Positions 33,923-42,332 of a DNA stretch of 64,000 nt are shown here, piece by piece (the first letter of the stretch is position 1; each line of letters opens with the position of its first letter). Source of the DNA: Micromonospora wenchangensis. Its GTDB lineage: Bacteria; Actinomycetota; Actinomycetes; Mycobacteriales; Micromonosporaceae. A program made the position numbers and the translations under genes. The notes under the pieces were generated by a model, which saw only the letters and a program-made list of their open reading frames with translations, was not told the origin of the DNA and did no database searches. The DNA lies in contig NZ_MZMV01000006.1 in the NCBI RefSeq assembly GCF_002210435.1, positions 117,533 to 181,532 of the forward strand, in the 5' to 3' direction.

Positions 33923-34668
33923 CCCTGCCGTTCACCGACCTCAACCACGTGCTGACCACCACCCGGTCGGTCCGGCTCCGCCTCGACTACGACCGCCCGG
34001 TGCCCCTCGACCTCGTCGGCGAGTGCCTCCAACTCGCCGTCCAGGCGCCCACCGGCGGCGGCGCCGAGGACTGGCGCTGGCTCGTCGTCGGCGACCCGGC
34101 GCTCAAGGCCGAGCTGGCGACGCTCTACCACGCCGCCTACCGCACCCACGTGCACGAACCGCTGCACAGCGCGGCGGGCACCGGCAACGACCTGGTCCGG
34201 GGCCGCCTCGGCGGCGTCGACGCGGACGGCACGGTCAGCGCCCGCACCGCCCGTATCCTCGCCGGAGCCGAACACCTCGCGCAGCACATCGGGCGGGCCC
34301 CGTACCTGGTCATCCCGTGCGCCACCCGGCCCGACCCGACCACCGGCGGCCCCGGCACCAACTCCGCCCTCTACGGGTCGCTCTATCCGGCGATCTGGCA
34401 GTTCAACCTGGCGCTGCGGGCGCGCGGACTCGGCACCGTCATCACCACCCTGCACCTGCACCACGCCGCCGCCGTCGCCACGCTGCTCGGCATCCCCGAC
34501 GGCGCGGTGCAGATCACCATGCTGCCTGTCGCGTACACCCTCGGCACCGACTTCAGGGTCGCCGCCCGCCGACCCGTACGCAGCGTCAGCTACCTCGACC
34601 GGTGGGGAACCCCGTTGCCCTACCGGGACAAGCCCGTCGACCGCCTCACCGGAGAGGACCACCGATGA
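33919..34668 (+). CDS. Nitroreductase-family flavoprotein A
   Basis: The 249-aa protein has the nitroreductase fold (TTRSVRLRLDYDRPVPLDLVGECLQLAVQAPTGGGAEDWRWLVV at the N-terminus and GLGTVITTLHLHH, then LGIPDG near the end). These are FMN enzymes that reduce nitro groups, quinones or enones. It overlaps the SnoaL gene (ATGA) and is followed by a paralogue with 4-bp overlap. In this context enone or quinoid reduction is more likely than nitro reduction, but that is a guess. Confidence 0.8.
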   Translation: MTLPFTDLNHVLTTTRSVRLRLDYDRPVPLDLVGECLQLAVQAPTGGGAEDWRWLVVGDPALKAELATLYHAAYRTHVHEPLHSAAGTGNDLVRGRLGGVDADGTVSARTARILAGAEHLAQHIGRAPYLVIPCATRPDPTTGGPGTNSALYGSLYPAIWQFNLALRARGLGTVITTLHLHHAAAVATLLGIPDGAVQITMLPVAYTLGTDFRVAARRPVRSVSYLDRWGTPLPYRDKPVDRLTGEDHR

Positions 34669-35375
34669 CCGGCGCAGTGATCACCGACATCGACGAGGTA
34701 CTGACCACCACCCGCGCGGTGCGCCACCGGCTGGACTTCGACCGGCCCGTCGGCCGCGCCGTCGTCGAGGAGTGCCTGCGCCTCGCCCAACAGGCACCGA
34801 TGGGCTCCAACCTGGAGGACTGGCGGATCGTCGCGGTCGACGACCCGGCACTCAAGCGGGAACTGTCCACCCTGTACACCGAGATCTGGCACGACACCGT
34901 CGCCCGTCCGCTGGCCGACGGCGAGGCCGCCACCACCACCCGGTTGTCGCCCGGCGTCCGGGCCGACCCGCAGGCCCAGGCCCGCCAGCAGCGGGTCCTC
35001 GCCGCCGTCAAGCACCTCGTCGACCACCTGGCGCAGGTGCCCGTCCTGGTCGTGCTGTGCAGCACCAAACCGGTCCCGCAACGGCCCGTCGGCGGCACCG
35101 CCTCCGGCTACTACGGGTCGATCTTCCCGTTCGCCTGGTCGTTCCAGCTCGCCCTGCGCTCCCGGGGCCTCGGCTCGGTGCTGGCCACCGCCCTGGCCCA
35201 CCGGGCCACCCGGGTACGCGAGGTGCTCGGCCTGCCCGACGACTGGCGACCGGTCACCCTCGTCCCGGTCGCCTACACCCGGGGCCTGGACTTCCGCCCC
35301 GCCGCCCGCGCCGACCTCGCCGACGTGGCGTTCTGGAACGGGCCCACCGAGCCGGCCGGATCGGCGGCCCGGTGA
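34665..35375 (+). CDS. Nitroreductase-family flavoprotein B
   Basis: The 236-aa paralogue of the preceding protein shares the DxxxVLTTTRxVRxRLDxDRPV start, the APxGxxxEDWR flavin-binding segment and the YYGSIFPFAWSFQLALRSRGLGSVL core. A and B could form a heterodimer or act on two related intermediates. It overlaps genes on both sides by 4 bp. Confidence 0.8.
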   Translation: MTGAVITDIDEVLTTTRAVRHRLDFDRPVGRAVVEECLRLAQQAPMGSNLEDWRIVAVDDPALKRELSTLYTEIWHDTVARPLADGEAATTTRLSPGVRADPQAQARQQRVLAAVKHLVDHLAQVPVLVVLCSTKPVPQRPVGGTASGYYGSIFPFAWSFQLALRSRGLGSVLATALAHRATRVREVLGLPDDWRPVTLVPVAYTRGLDFRPAARADLADVAFWNGPTEPAGSAAR

Positions 35376-36328
35376 GAGCCGCCCACGTCCGCACCCCGAG
35401 CGCCGCCGACCCGGTCGGCGCGCTGCACGTCGGCGACCTGGCCGCCCCGACGGCACCCCCCGGCTGGGTCGACGTCGACGTGCGGGCCGGCGCGCTGAAC
35501 ATGCACGACCTGTGGACGCTGCGCGGCGTCGGCACCACCGGGCACGACGGACCCCGGGTCATCGGCAGCGACGCGGCAGGTGTCGCCGCAGGCCGCGAGG
35601 TGATCGTCTACCCGGTGCTGCCCACCGCGCCCGACGGCCGGACCGTCCCGCACGCCACCCTGCTACCCGACGCCGGCCACGGCGTGCTCGCCGAACGGAT
35701 CGTCGTCCCGGCGGCCCACCTCGTCGCCAAACCCGCCGGACTGAGCTGGGCCGAGGCCGCCAGCCTCCCGACCGCCTGGCTCACCGCGTACCGGATGCTG
35801 TTCACCCGGGCGGCGGTCGGTCCCGGGCGGACCGTGCTGGTGCAGGGCGCGGGCGGCGGGGTGGCGACCGCCGCGATCAGCCTCGCCGTGGCCGCCGGCG
35901 CCACCGTCATGGTCACCTCCCGGTCGGCGGCCAAACGGGAACGGGCCCTCGCCCTCGGTGCGGCCGTCGCCCTGGACAGTGGCGCGCGGACCCCGGAACT
36001 CGCCGACATCGTGGTGGAGACCGTCGGCGCGGCCACCTTCGACCACTCGACCCGCTGCACCCGGGCCGGCGGCACCATCGTGGTGTGCGGCGGCACCAGC
36101 GGCTTCACCGCCGAGCTGGACCTGCCGCGGCTGTTCGCCCGGGAGATCAGCGTGCACGGCGCGACCATGGGCACCCTCGACGAGTTCGTGGCGCTGGTCG
36201 GGTTCGTCGACACCCACCGTATCCGGCCGGTCGTCGACAGCGTCGTCGACCTCGCCGACATCCGCACCCAGGCGGCCCGGATGCTGGCCGGCACCGCGTT
36301 CGGCAAGCTCTGCGTGAGCCTGACGTGA
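35372..36328 (+). CDS. Zinc-less MDR-type dehydrogenase (quinone-oxidoreductase-like)
   Basis: The 318-aa medium-chain dehydrogenase has a GroES-like start (ALNMHDLWTLRGV, GSDAAGV) and the NADPH-binding VLVQGAGGGVATAAI motif (about 152-166). The structural-zinc cysteine cluster is absent, as in quinone or enoyl reductases. GAKLxx-type C-terminal residues (GTAFGKLCVSLT) match this family. It would reduce an enone or enoyl-CoA intermediate. The GTG start overlaps the previous stop. Confidence 0.8.
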   Translation: MRAAHVRTPSAADPVGALHVGDLAAPTAPPGWVDVDVRAGALNMHDLWTLRGVGTTGHDGPRVIGSDAAGVAAGREVIVYPVLPTAPDGRTVPHATLLPDAGHGVLAERIVVPAAHLVAKPAGLSWAEAASLPTAWLTAYRMLFTRAAVGPGRTVLVQGAGGGVATAAISLAVAAGATVMVTSRSAAKRERALALGAAVALDSGARTPELADIVVETVGAATFDHSTRCTRAGGTIVVCGGTSGFTAELDLPRLFAREISVHGATMGTLDEFVALVGFVDTHRIRPVVDSVVDLADIRTQAARMLAGTAFGKLCVSLT

Positions 36329-37146
36329 CCTCCGTGGTGCTGACCCGGCGCGGGGCCGCCCTCTGGGCGCGCATCGACCGGCCCGGGTCCGGCAACGCCT
36401 GCGACAGCACGGTGCTGACCGGTCTCGAACGGTGGCTGGCCGGCGCGGCCGACCCGGCGGTACGGGTGCTCGTGCTCACCGGCACCGGCCGCAGCTTCTG
36501 CGCCGGAGCCGACCTCGCCGAGGCCACCGGTCTGCTCGGCGACCTGCCCGCGCTGCTGGCCCACCTCGACCGGGGCCGCCGTCTCGTCCGCGCCCTCCGG
36601 GCCGCCCCGGTGCCCACCGTCGCCGCGGTCAACGGGGCGGCCTTCGGCGGCGGCCTCGAACTGCTGCTCGGCTGCGACATCGCGGTCGCCGCCGACAGCG
36701 CCCGGATCGGCGACCGGCACCTCGCCGCCGGTCAGGTCCCCGGCTGGGGGGCAAGCGTCCTGCTGCCCCGCGCCGTCGGGCCGGCGCTCGCCCGCCGCCT
36801 GCTGCTCACGGGGGAGACCTGGTCGGCCGAGGAATCCGAGCGTCGGGGACTGGTCAGCGCCGCCGTCGCCGACGACCGGCTCGTCGGGCACGTCGACGCG
36901 CTGGCCGACGCGGTCGCGGCCCGCGACCCGGCGGCGGTCCGCCGGATGCTCACCGTCGCCCGCCCGCCGGTGGCCGAGGCGGACTGGGACCGGGAGTGGG
37001 AGGCCCTCACCGCGCACGTCACGGCCCAGGCGACGGCCCGTGCCGCAGCCGCGTCCCCGCCCGACCGGCACACCCCCGGGGCACCCACCCGACCCGACAC
37101 CCTGGACCCACCACCCGGAACGGAGCACCCCCCATGCGCACCATGA
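36325..37146 (+). CDS. Enoyl-CoA hydratase/isomerase family protein 1
   Basis: The 273-aa crotonase-fold protein has the oxyanion segments FCAGADLAEA and AAFGGGLELLLGCDIAVA. The usual second catalytic glutamate region reads DRHLAAGQVPGWGASVLLPRAVG, so one of the two hydratase Glu residues may be missing and another crotonase reaction is possible. The tail of about 25 residues is rich in Pro and Thr. Its end overlaps the start of the MaoC gene by 13 bp. Confidence 0.82.
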   Translation: MTSVVLTRRGAALWARIDRPGSGNACDSTVLTGLERWLAGAADPAVRVLVLTGTGRSFCAGADLAEATGLLGDLPALLAHLDRGRRLVRALRAAPVPTVAAVNGAAFGGGLELLLGCDIAVAADSARIGDRHLAAGQVPGWGASVLLPRAVGPALARRLLLTGETWSAEESERRGLVSAAVADDRLVGHVDALADAVAARDPAAVRRMLTVARPPVAEADWDREWEALTAHVTAQATARAAAASPPDRHTPGAPTRPDTLDPPPGTEHPPCAP

Positions 37147-37622
37147 GACGGACCACCGTCGACACCCCTTCCGACCTGCTGGGGCTGGTCGGCACGGAAC
37201 TGGGCGTCAGCGCGCCGCAGGTGGTGACCCAGCGGCAGGTCGACCAGTTCGCCGACGTCACCGGGGACCACCAGTGGATCCACGTCGACGTCGAACGGGC
37301 CCGGTCCGGGCCGTTCGGCGGCACCGTCGTGCACGGGTTCCTCACCCTGGCCCTCGTCCCCCGGCTGCTCGCCGACATCCTGGAGGTGCGGACCTTCTCG
37401 ATGGGCGTCAACTACGGCCTCGACCGGGTCCGGTTCGTCCGGCCGCTGCCGCCGGGGGTCGAGATCCAGGGCACCGCGACCCTCGTCGCGGCCACCGCGA
37501 TCACCGCGCCCGGCCCGCAGGCCACCCCCGGGGTGCAGGCCACGGCGTCGGTGGCGGTGGAGTTCGCCGAGTCGTCGCAGCCCTGCTGCGTGGCGGAGAT
37601 CGTGTTCCGCTACTACGCCTGA
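37134..37622 (+). CDS. MaoC-like enoyl-CoA hydratase 2
   Basis: The 162-aa hot-dog hydratase has DVTGDHQWIHVD (catalytic Asp and His) and GGTVVHGFLTLAL. It is similar to the MaoC protein at 5881-6333, sharing the VNYGLDRVRF segment, which suggests duplication within the locus. The ATG at 37134 has GGAG 8 bp upstream; a second ATG at 37143 is possible. It is the last gene of the operator-F operon. Confidence 0.82.
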   Translation: MRTMRRTTVDTPSDLLGLVGTELGVSAPQVVTQRQVDQFADVTGDHQWIHVDVERARSGPFGGTVVHGFLTLALVPRLLADILEVRTFSMGVNYGLDRVRFVRPLPPGVEIQGTATLVAATAITAPGPQATPGVQATASVAVEFAESSQPCCVAEIVFRYYA

Positions 37623-37644
37623 GCCCGGGGAGCGTCGCCGCCCC

Positions 37645-37679
37645 GCCCGGCGTCGGCCGTGACCCGGCCGACGCCGGGC
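37645..37679. terminator. Perfect 15-bp hairpin between convergent operons
   Basis: Arms 37645-37659 and 37665-37679 pair perfectly around a 5-nt loop, between the MaoC stop and the flavin-reductase stop on the other strand. A third partial copy of the arm follows at about 37693-37703. It is a likely bidirectional terminator. Confidence 0.7.
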
Positions 37680-37707
37680 CGGCGGTCACCCGGCCCGGCG
37701 TCGGTGG

Positions 37708-38220
37708 TCACTCGGTCGTCCGCGACGGGGTGACGAACCGGCCCCGGTAGAACGACAGCGCCGGCACGTCGGTCGGCTTCAGGTGGACCCGGTCGACGTC
37801 GATCAGGACGATCACGTGGTCGCCGCTGGTGATCACCTCGTCGCGCCGTCCGGCCAGGATCGCCGGGGTGTCGGGCAGCAGCGGGACGCCGTCGGGGCCG
37901 GGCACCCAGGACACCCCGTCGAGCCGTTGCTCCCCGGACAGCCCGGAGGTGGCGAACCGCCGGGCCACGTCCTCCTGGTCCTGGCTGAGGATGTGGACGG
38001 CGATCCGGTCGGCGTCCATCAGCACCGGGAAGCTCGACGAGAAGCTGGTGACGCAGAACAGCACCTTCGCCGGGTGCAGCGAGACCGAGGTGAACGAGTT
38101 CACGGTCAGCGCGGCGACCGCGCCCCCGGCGGTCACCGCCGTCACCGCCGTCACGCCGGTGGGGAAGTGCCCGCACACCTGGCGGAACTCGGCGGAGTCG
38201 AACAGGGGCTCGGCCATCAT
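37708..38220 (-). CDS. Flavin reductase (DIM6/NTAB, HpaC-like)
   Basis: The 170-aa protein has the flavin-reductase-like split barrel (FPTGVTAVTAVTAGGAVAALTVNSFTSVSLHPAKVLFC). It supplies FMNH2 or FADH2 to two-component monooxygenases. The four luciferase-like monooxygenases at 57010-63692 are natural clients. The ATG at 38220 forms an ATGA overlap with the VOC gene. Confidence 0.86.
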   Translation of the reverse strand: MMAEPLFDSAEFRQVCGHFPTGVTAVTAVTAGGAVAALTVNSFTSVSLHPAKVLFCVTSFSSSFPVLMDADRIAVHILSQDQEDVARRFATSGLSGEQRLDGVSWVPGPDGVPLLPDTPAILAGRRDEVITSGDHVIVLIDVDRVHLKPTDVPALSFYRGRFVTPSRTTE

Positions 38221-39035
38221 CGGTTCACCGCCGGGTCGCAGGAGTCGTGGTCGGGCCGCAGCCCGGTGTCGAGCTGGATCAGGCACAGGGTGTGCCCACC
38301 CGGGTCCTTCACCAGGTGCAGCCGGCCGTGCGGGGTGTCGACCGGCCCGACGGTGGGCTTGCCGCCCAGGGCGGTCACCCGGGCCAGCGCGTCGTCGAGC
38401 GAGGCGACGGCGAAGTAGGTGACCCACGTCGACGGGATGGGGTTCGGCCAGGCGTTGTCGAGTTCGAGGACCCCGGCGACCGGCACGTCGGCGAGCATCA
38501 GCACCGTGTAGGGCCGGGCCGTCGGCGAGTCGTCGCGCTGCTGGGTGGTGTAGCCGAACAACGTGCGGTAGTAGGCCACCGCCTCGGCCGGCTCACCGGT
38601 GTCCAGCTCGTTCCAGCACAGCGCCCCGACGGAGTTGACCGCCTGGACGCCGACGCGCGACTCACCCTGGTAGAGGCCGAAGGCAGCGCCGAACGGGTCG
38701 ATCACCGCGGCGCCGGTGCCCGCCGCCGGCAGGTAGCGCGGCGGCGCGACCAGTTCGCCGCCGAGCGCCACCGCCTGCCGGGCGGACGCGGCGATGTCGT
38801 CGACGGCGAAGTAGGTGAGCCAGCCCCGGGGGCGGTCGCCGTGCAGGGCGGCGGCGTCGGAGATCCCGGCGACGTCCCGCCCGTCGATGCTGCACATCCG
38901 GTAGGTGGTGCCGCCGAGGCGTTCGGCGCGGACCGTCCAGCCGAGCAGCGCGGCGTAGAAGGTCTCGGCCTGTGCCGGGTCGGGTGTGCACAGCTCCACC
39001 CAGACCGCCTCGCCGGGCTGGAATCGTGGTCTCAT
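38217..39035 (-). CDS. Two-domain VOC (glyoxalase/extradiol-like) protein
   Basis: The 272-aa protein has two beta-alpha-beta-beta-beta VOC modules (about 8-125 and 136-260): GEAVWVELCTPDPAQAETFYAALLGW, then ALCWNELDTGEPAEAVAYYRTLFGY. The layout matches the CFP-30/27-kDa antigen type of glyoxalase-like proteins. Its catalytic role is unknown. It sits between a hydratase and a flavin reductase in a three-gene minus-strand operon. Confidence 0.8.
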   Translation of the reverse strand: MRPRFQPGEAVWVELCTPDPAQAETFYAALLGWTVRAERLGGTTYRMCSIDGRDVAGISDAAALHGDRPRGWLTYFAVDDIAASARQAVALGGELVAPPRYLPAAGTGAAVIDPFGAAFGLYQGESRVGVQAVNSVGALCWNELDTGEPAEAVAYYRTLFGYTTQQRDDSPTARPYTVLMLADVPVAGVLELDNAWPNPIPSTWVTYFAVASLDDALARVTALGGKPTVGPVDTPHGRLHLVKDPGGHTLCLIQLDTGLRPDHDSCDPAVNR

Positions 39036-39769
39036 CCGGTTGTCCCCCTGGTGGCCGGGCCCGCGACGATCGTGCGGGCCGAGATGTCGTACGCCTGGTC
39101 GGCGGTTCCGGTGGCCAGGCTCGACTCGACGACCCCGACCACCGCCCGCAGGGTCGCCCCCGGCACGGCCAGCAGGGCGTCGACGAGGTCGTCGACCGCC
39201 GCGTCCAGCTCGTCGTCGGGGACCACCCGGGCCACCAGGCCCCAGTCGCGCAGTTGCCCGGCGGTCGCCTCCGCCACCCCGGTGAGCAGGTGGTAGGCGT
39301 GCGGCCGGGGCACCGACCGGGCGATGGTGTGGCCGACCCCGGCGGGGGCGAAGCCGTAGCGCGCCTCCGGCAGGGACAGCCGGGCGTCGGCGGCGGCGAC
39401 CGGCAGGTGTACGGCGCTGAGCAGGCCGACGCCGAACCCGATGATCCGTCCCCGGACGGCGGCGACGACGGGCACCGGGAGCCGGCGGATGCGCGCCACC
39501 GCGGTGTCGCTGGCGCGCAGGTCGGCGGCGACCTCCTCGCGGGTGGCCCCGGCCAGCGCGGTGAAGGAGGAGGTGTCCCAGCCGGCGCAGAAGTGTCGCC
39601 CGGCCATGTCCAGGCGGATGACCGCGCAGGTGCCGTCGGCGGCGGCGGTCTCCAGGGTGTCGACGAGCCGGTGCAGTGTCGTGGTGTCGAAACAGTTGCC
39701 GCGCGCCGCGTTGTCGTAGCGGACCCGGGCGAGGCGGCCGTCGTGCCCATGGGTGAGGGTGATGGTCAC
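39032..39769 (-). CDS. Enoyl-CoA hydratase/isomerase family protein 2
   Basis: The 245-aa crotonase-fold protein has FCAGWDTSSF and VRGRIIGFGVGLLSAVHLPVAAADARLSLPEARYGFAPAG. The conserved Glu of SLPEARYG corresponds to one catalytic glutamate. The GTG at 39769 is chosen; a longer frame from 39802 would run through operator B. With the promoter described below the mRNA would begin at or next to this GTG, so translation may be leaderless. Confidence 0.82.
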   Translation of the reverse strand: MTITLTHGHDGRLARVRYDNAARGNCFDTTTLHRLVDTLETAAADGTCAVIRLDMAGRHFCAGWDTSSFTALAGATREEVAADLRASDTAVARIRRLPVPVVAAVRGRIIGFGVGLLSAVHLPVAAADARLSLPEARYGFAPAGVGHTIARSVPRPHAYHLLTGVAEATAGQLRDWGLVARVVPDDELDAAVDDLVDALLAVPGATLRAVVGVVESSLATGTADQAYDISARTIVAGPATRGTTG

Positions 39770-39775
39770 CGCGGT

Positions 39776-39804
39776 ATCATACAAACCGGTCGGTATGAAC
39801 ACAA
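39776..39804 (-). promoter_or_regulatory. Leaderless-type promoter of the hydratase-VOC-flavin-reductase operon
   Basis: On the minus strand TTGTGT (39804-39799) and TATGAT (39781-39776) are separated by 17 bp. The expected start point coincides with the GTG codon at 39769. Operator B lies inside the spacer. Confidence 0.6.
39779..39796. promoter_or_regulatory. TetR-type operator B
   Basis: ATACAAACCGGTCGGTAT matches the palindrome at 16 of 18 positions. It begins 2 bp after the -35 and covers the first three bases of the -10 (TAT), the same geometry as operators C and G. Confidence 0.72.
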
Positions 39805-39865
39805 CGGTGCTGGCCGGTGGGCCTTTGTCACGCGAATGTCACGAGCGAGATACCCGGTCGACCCG

Positions 39866-39894
39866 TTGACTTGATACCGGCTGGTCGGTACTTT
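39866..39894 (+). promoter_or_regulatory. Promoter of the peptide-type ABC/thiolase operon (TTGACT-N17-TACTTT)
   Basis: TTGACT (39866-39871) and TACTTT (39889-39894) are spaced 17 bp apart, with operator C in the spacer. The leader would be about 57 nt to the ATG at 39958. Confidence 0.62.
39874..39891. promoter_or_regulatory. TetR-type operator C
   Basis: ATACCGGCTGGTCGGTAC matches the palindrome at 15 of 18 positions. It starts 2 bp after the -35 box and overlaps the first three bases of the -10. With operator B it controls both sides of a divergent region. Confidence 0.7.
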
Positions 39895-39957
39895 GTGGCG
39901 AACGTCACCGCCGCCTCACGCGGAGACATGACGGGTCCATCGCAGTGAAGGACACCC

Positions 39958-41484
39958 ATGATGATCATGAAATCCCTGCGCTCCCGGCGCTTCCTGGCAT
40001 TGGCCGCCGCGCTGACCGTCGCGAGCGCCGGCCTCACCGGGTGCGGCGGCTCCGACTCCGACAACTCCGGCGCGTCGGGCACGGGCCCGATCCGGGCGCT
40101 GCTCGCCGCCCAGCCGGCGACCCTCGACCCGATCGTCGGCGCGCGCTCCGCCCAGATCGTCTGGGCGACGATGCTCGAACCCCTGATCAACACCGGCAGC
40201 GACCTCGCGCCGACCGACACCGGCCTGGTCACCAGCTGGACCCGTACCGACGCCACGACCTGGACGTTCAAGGTCCGGCCCGACATCAGCTTCAGCAACG
40301 GCGAGAAGGCCGACGCGGCGGCGGTCGCCAACACCATCATGCTCACCCGCGACAGCGCGGCCTCGCAGCTCAAGTCGTACTTCGGCAACGTCACCGCGAT
40401 CGAGGCGCCCGACGCCACCACGGTCGTGGTCAAGACCAAGACCCCGCAGTACGACATCCCCGACCTGCTCACCACCGTCTACCTGGTGCCGCCGAAGTAC
40501 TACCAGGAGAAGGGCTCGGAGGGCTTCGCCGCCGCACCCGTCGGCACCGGCCCGTACGTCTGGTCGGGCGCGAACGCCGGCCGCGACATCTCGGTCAAGC
40601 GCAACCCCGACTACTGGGGCACCAAGGCGACCAACGAGGGCGTCACCTTCACCTGGGCCAACGAGGCCGCCCAGCGGCTCGCGCTGATCCAGAGCAAGAG
40701 CGTGGACGTCTCCTTCGACCTGCCGCCGGCCCAGGCCAGCGCCGCCAAGGCCGCCGGGGTCGAGGTGGTCAGCACCGAGACCGCCATGAAGATCATCGCC
40801 TTCCTCGACTCCACGAAGGCACCGTTCGACGACCCGAAGCTGCGCGAGGCGGCGGCCCTGGCCATCGACCGCGACGCCATCGTCAAGGGCATCTTCGACG
40901 GTCAGGCGGTCGCCGACGCCGGGCTGCTCAACGTCAAGCCCGGTCAGCAGCCGACGCAGAGCGTGACCGCCGACGCCGCCAAGGCCAAGGAACTCCTCGG
41001 CGGGGCGACCCCGACCGTGCAGATCACCTACCCGGCGGCCCAGTACACCAACATCGAAGAGGTGTCCCAGGCCGTCGGGGGCAGCCTGGAGAAGGCCGGC
41101 TTCAAGGTCAGCTACGTGCCGCTGGACTACGGCACGCTGGTCAAGCGGATCGTCGGCCGCCAGGTGCCCGGTCTGTCGATCTTCGCCGGGGTGCCGAACG
41201 TCGCCGTGCCCGACTACTTCGTCAGCGGCTTCATGAAGACGAAGTCGATCACCGGCAACTGCCCCGACCCGCAGATCGACACCCTGGCCCAGCAGGCGCT
41301 GGAACAGAACGACGCCCAGCAGGCCGCCCCGCTCTACGAGCAGCTCAACACGATCGGCGTGGTCCAGAAGCACTGCTACGTGCCGCTGTACCGGCAGGTG
41401 TTCAACTACGCGACCGGCCCCGGCGTCTCCGGCGTGGTGTTCGGCCCGCTGAACACCGTGGACTTCACGAAGACGACCCGCTGA
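39958..41484 (+). CDS. Family-5 (peptide/nickel type) substrate-binding lipoprotein
   Basis: The 508-aa protein has a signal peptide with lipobox GLTGC (C29) and an SBP_bac_5 fold (TWTFKVRPDISFSNGEKADAAAV, then a VGTGPYVWSG segment). Members bind peptides but also plant-derived glycosides, opines and aromatic or terpenoid compounds. It leads a long operon of transporter and CoA-metabolism genes behind operator C. Import of the catabolic substrate is inferred. Confidence 0.87.
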   Translation: MMIMKSLRSRRFLALAAALTVASAGLTGCGGSDSDNSGASGTGPIRALLAAQPATLDPIVGARSAQIVWATMLEPLINTGSDLAPTDTGLVTSWTRTDATTWTFKVRPDISFSNGEKADAAAVANTIMLTRDSAASQLKSYFGNVTAIEAPDATTVVVKTKTPQYDIPDLLTTVYLVPPKYYQEKGSEGFAAAPVGTGPYVWSGANAGRDISVKRNPDYWGTKATNEGVTFTWANEAAQRLALIQSKSVDVSFDLPPAQASAAKAAGVEVVSTETAMKIIAFLDSTKAPFDDPKLREAAALAIDRDAIVKGIFDGQAVADAGLLNVKPGQQPTQSVTADAAKAKELLGGATPTVQITYPAAQYTNIEEVSQAVGGSLEKAGFKVSYVPLDYGTLVKRIVGRQVPGLSIFAGVPNVAVPDYFVSGFMKTKSITGNCPDPQIDTLAQQALEQNDAQQAAPLYEQLNTIGVVQKHCYVPLYRQVFNYATGPGVSGVVFGPLNTVDFTKTTR

Positions 41485-41486
41485 CG

Positions 41487-42332
41487 ATGTCCGAGGTAAC
41501 GGAGACGGGGGTGCCGGGCGACCTCGCCCGGCACCCCCGCACCCCGGAGTCGGACACCCCCGTGCTGGAGGTCGACGACCTCGTCGTCGAGCACCGCGAC
41601 GGCGGCACCGGCACGCTGTTCCGCGCGGTCGACCAGGTGTCGCTGCGCATCGCGGCCGGCGAGAGCGTCGCCGTCGTCGGCGAGTCCGGCTCCGGCAAGA
41701 CCACCCTCGCGATGGCGGCCACCGGGCTGGGCCCACGCGGCCGGGGCGACATCCGGCTGCTCGGCCACTCGCTCTCGGCGGTCAGCCGCACCCAACTGCG
41801 TCGGCTGCGCCCCGAGGTGCAGGTGGTCTTCCAGGACCCGCACGGCTCGCTCGACCCCCGCCAGTCGGTCCGCTCCGGGCTGCGGGAACTGCGGGCGCTG
41901 CAACCCGAACGGACCTCCTGGATCGACGACGCCGACCTGCTCGGCCGGGTCCGGCTCGCCCCGGACCTGCTCGACCGCTACCCCCACCAGCTCTCCGGGG
42001 GACAGGCGCAGCGGGTCTGCATCGCCCGCGCGCTGCTGATGCGTCCCCGCCTGATCGTCGCCGACGAGCCGACCTCCGGCCTCGACGTCTCCGTCCAGGC
42101 CGACGTGCTGGCCCTGCTGCGCCAGATCCGTGCCACCACCGGCGCGGCGCTGCTGATGATCAGTCACGACCTGGCCGTGGTCCGCTCGCTCTGCGACGTC
42201 GTGCACGTGATGTACCGGGGCCGGGTCGTCGAGGCGGGACCCTGCGACCGGGTCTTCGGCACCCCCGAGAACGACTACACCCGCGAACTGCTCGCCGCGA
42301 TGCCCGGCGCGCGCTGGAGGTCCCGCCGATGA
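41487..42332 (+). CDS. Peptide/nickel-type ABC ATPase (OppF-like)
   Basis: The 281-aa ATPase has Walker A (GESGSGKT), Q-loop VFQDPHGSLDPR, signature LSGGQAQR and Walker B LIVADEP followed by TSGLDVSVQ. These are typical of OppF/DppF. The C-terminal oligopeptide/dipeptide extension is short. It follows the binding-protein stop by 2 bp. In contrast to most opp operons, the second ATPase gene comes after the permeases. Confidence 0.87.
   Translation: MSEVTETGVPGDLARHPRTPESDTPVLEVDDLVVEHRDGGTGTLFRAVDQVSLRIAAGESVAVVGESGSGKTTLAMAATGLGPRGRGDIRLLGHSLSAVSRTQLRRLRPEVQVVFQDPHGSLDPRQSVRSGLRELRALQPERTSWIDDADLLGRVRLAPDLLDRYPHQLSGGQAQRVCIARALLMRPRLIVADEPTSGLDVSVQADVLALLRQIRATTGAALLMISHDLAVVRSLCDVVHVMYRGRVVEAGPCDRVFGTPENDYTRELLAAMPGARWRSRR

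Noticed and set aside
36325..37146. Enoyl-CoA hydratase read as a frameshifted gene because of its Pro/Thr-rich tail over the MaoC start
   Set aside because: The frame is open throughout, and a 13-bp overlap with a gene that has its own ribosome site is normal here. The tail is simply unstructured.
39849..39866. An eighth possible operator near GATACCCGGTCGACC
   Set aside because: Half-site pieces are present but the spacing is shortened by several bases, so it does not form the 18-bp palindrome. It may be a decayed copy.
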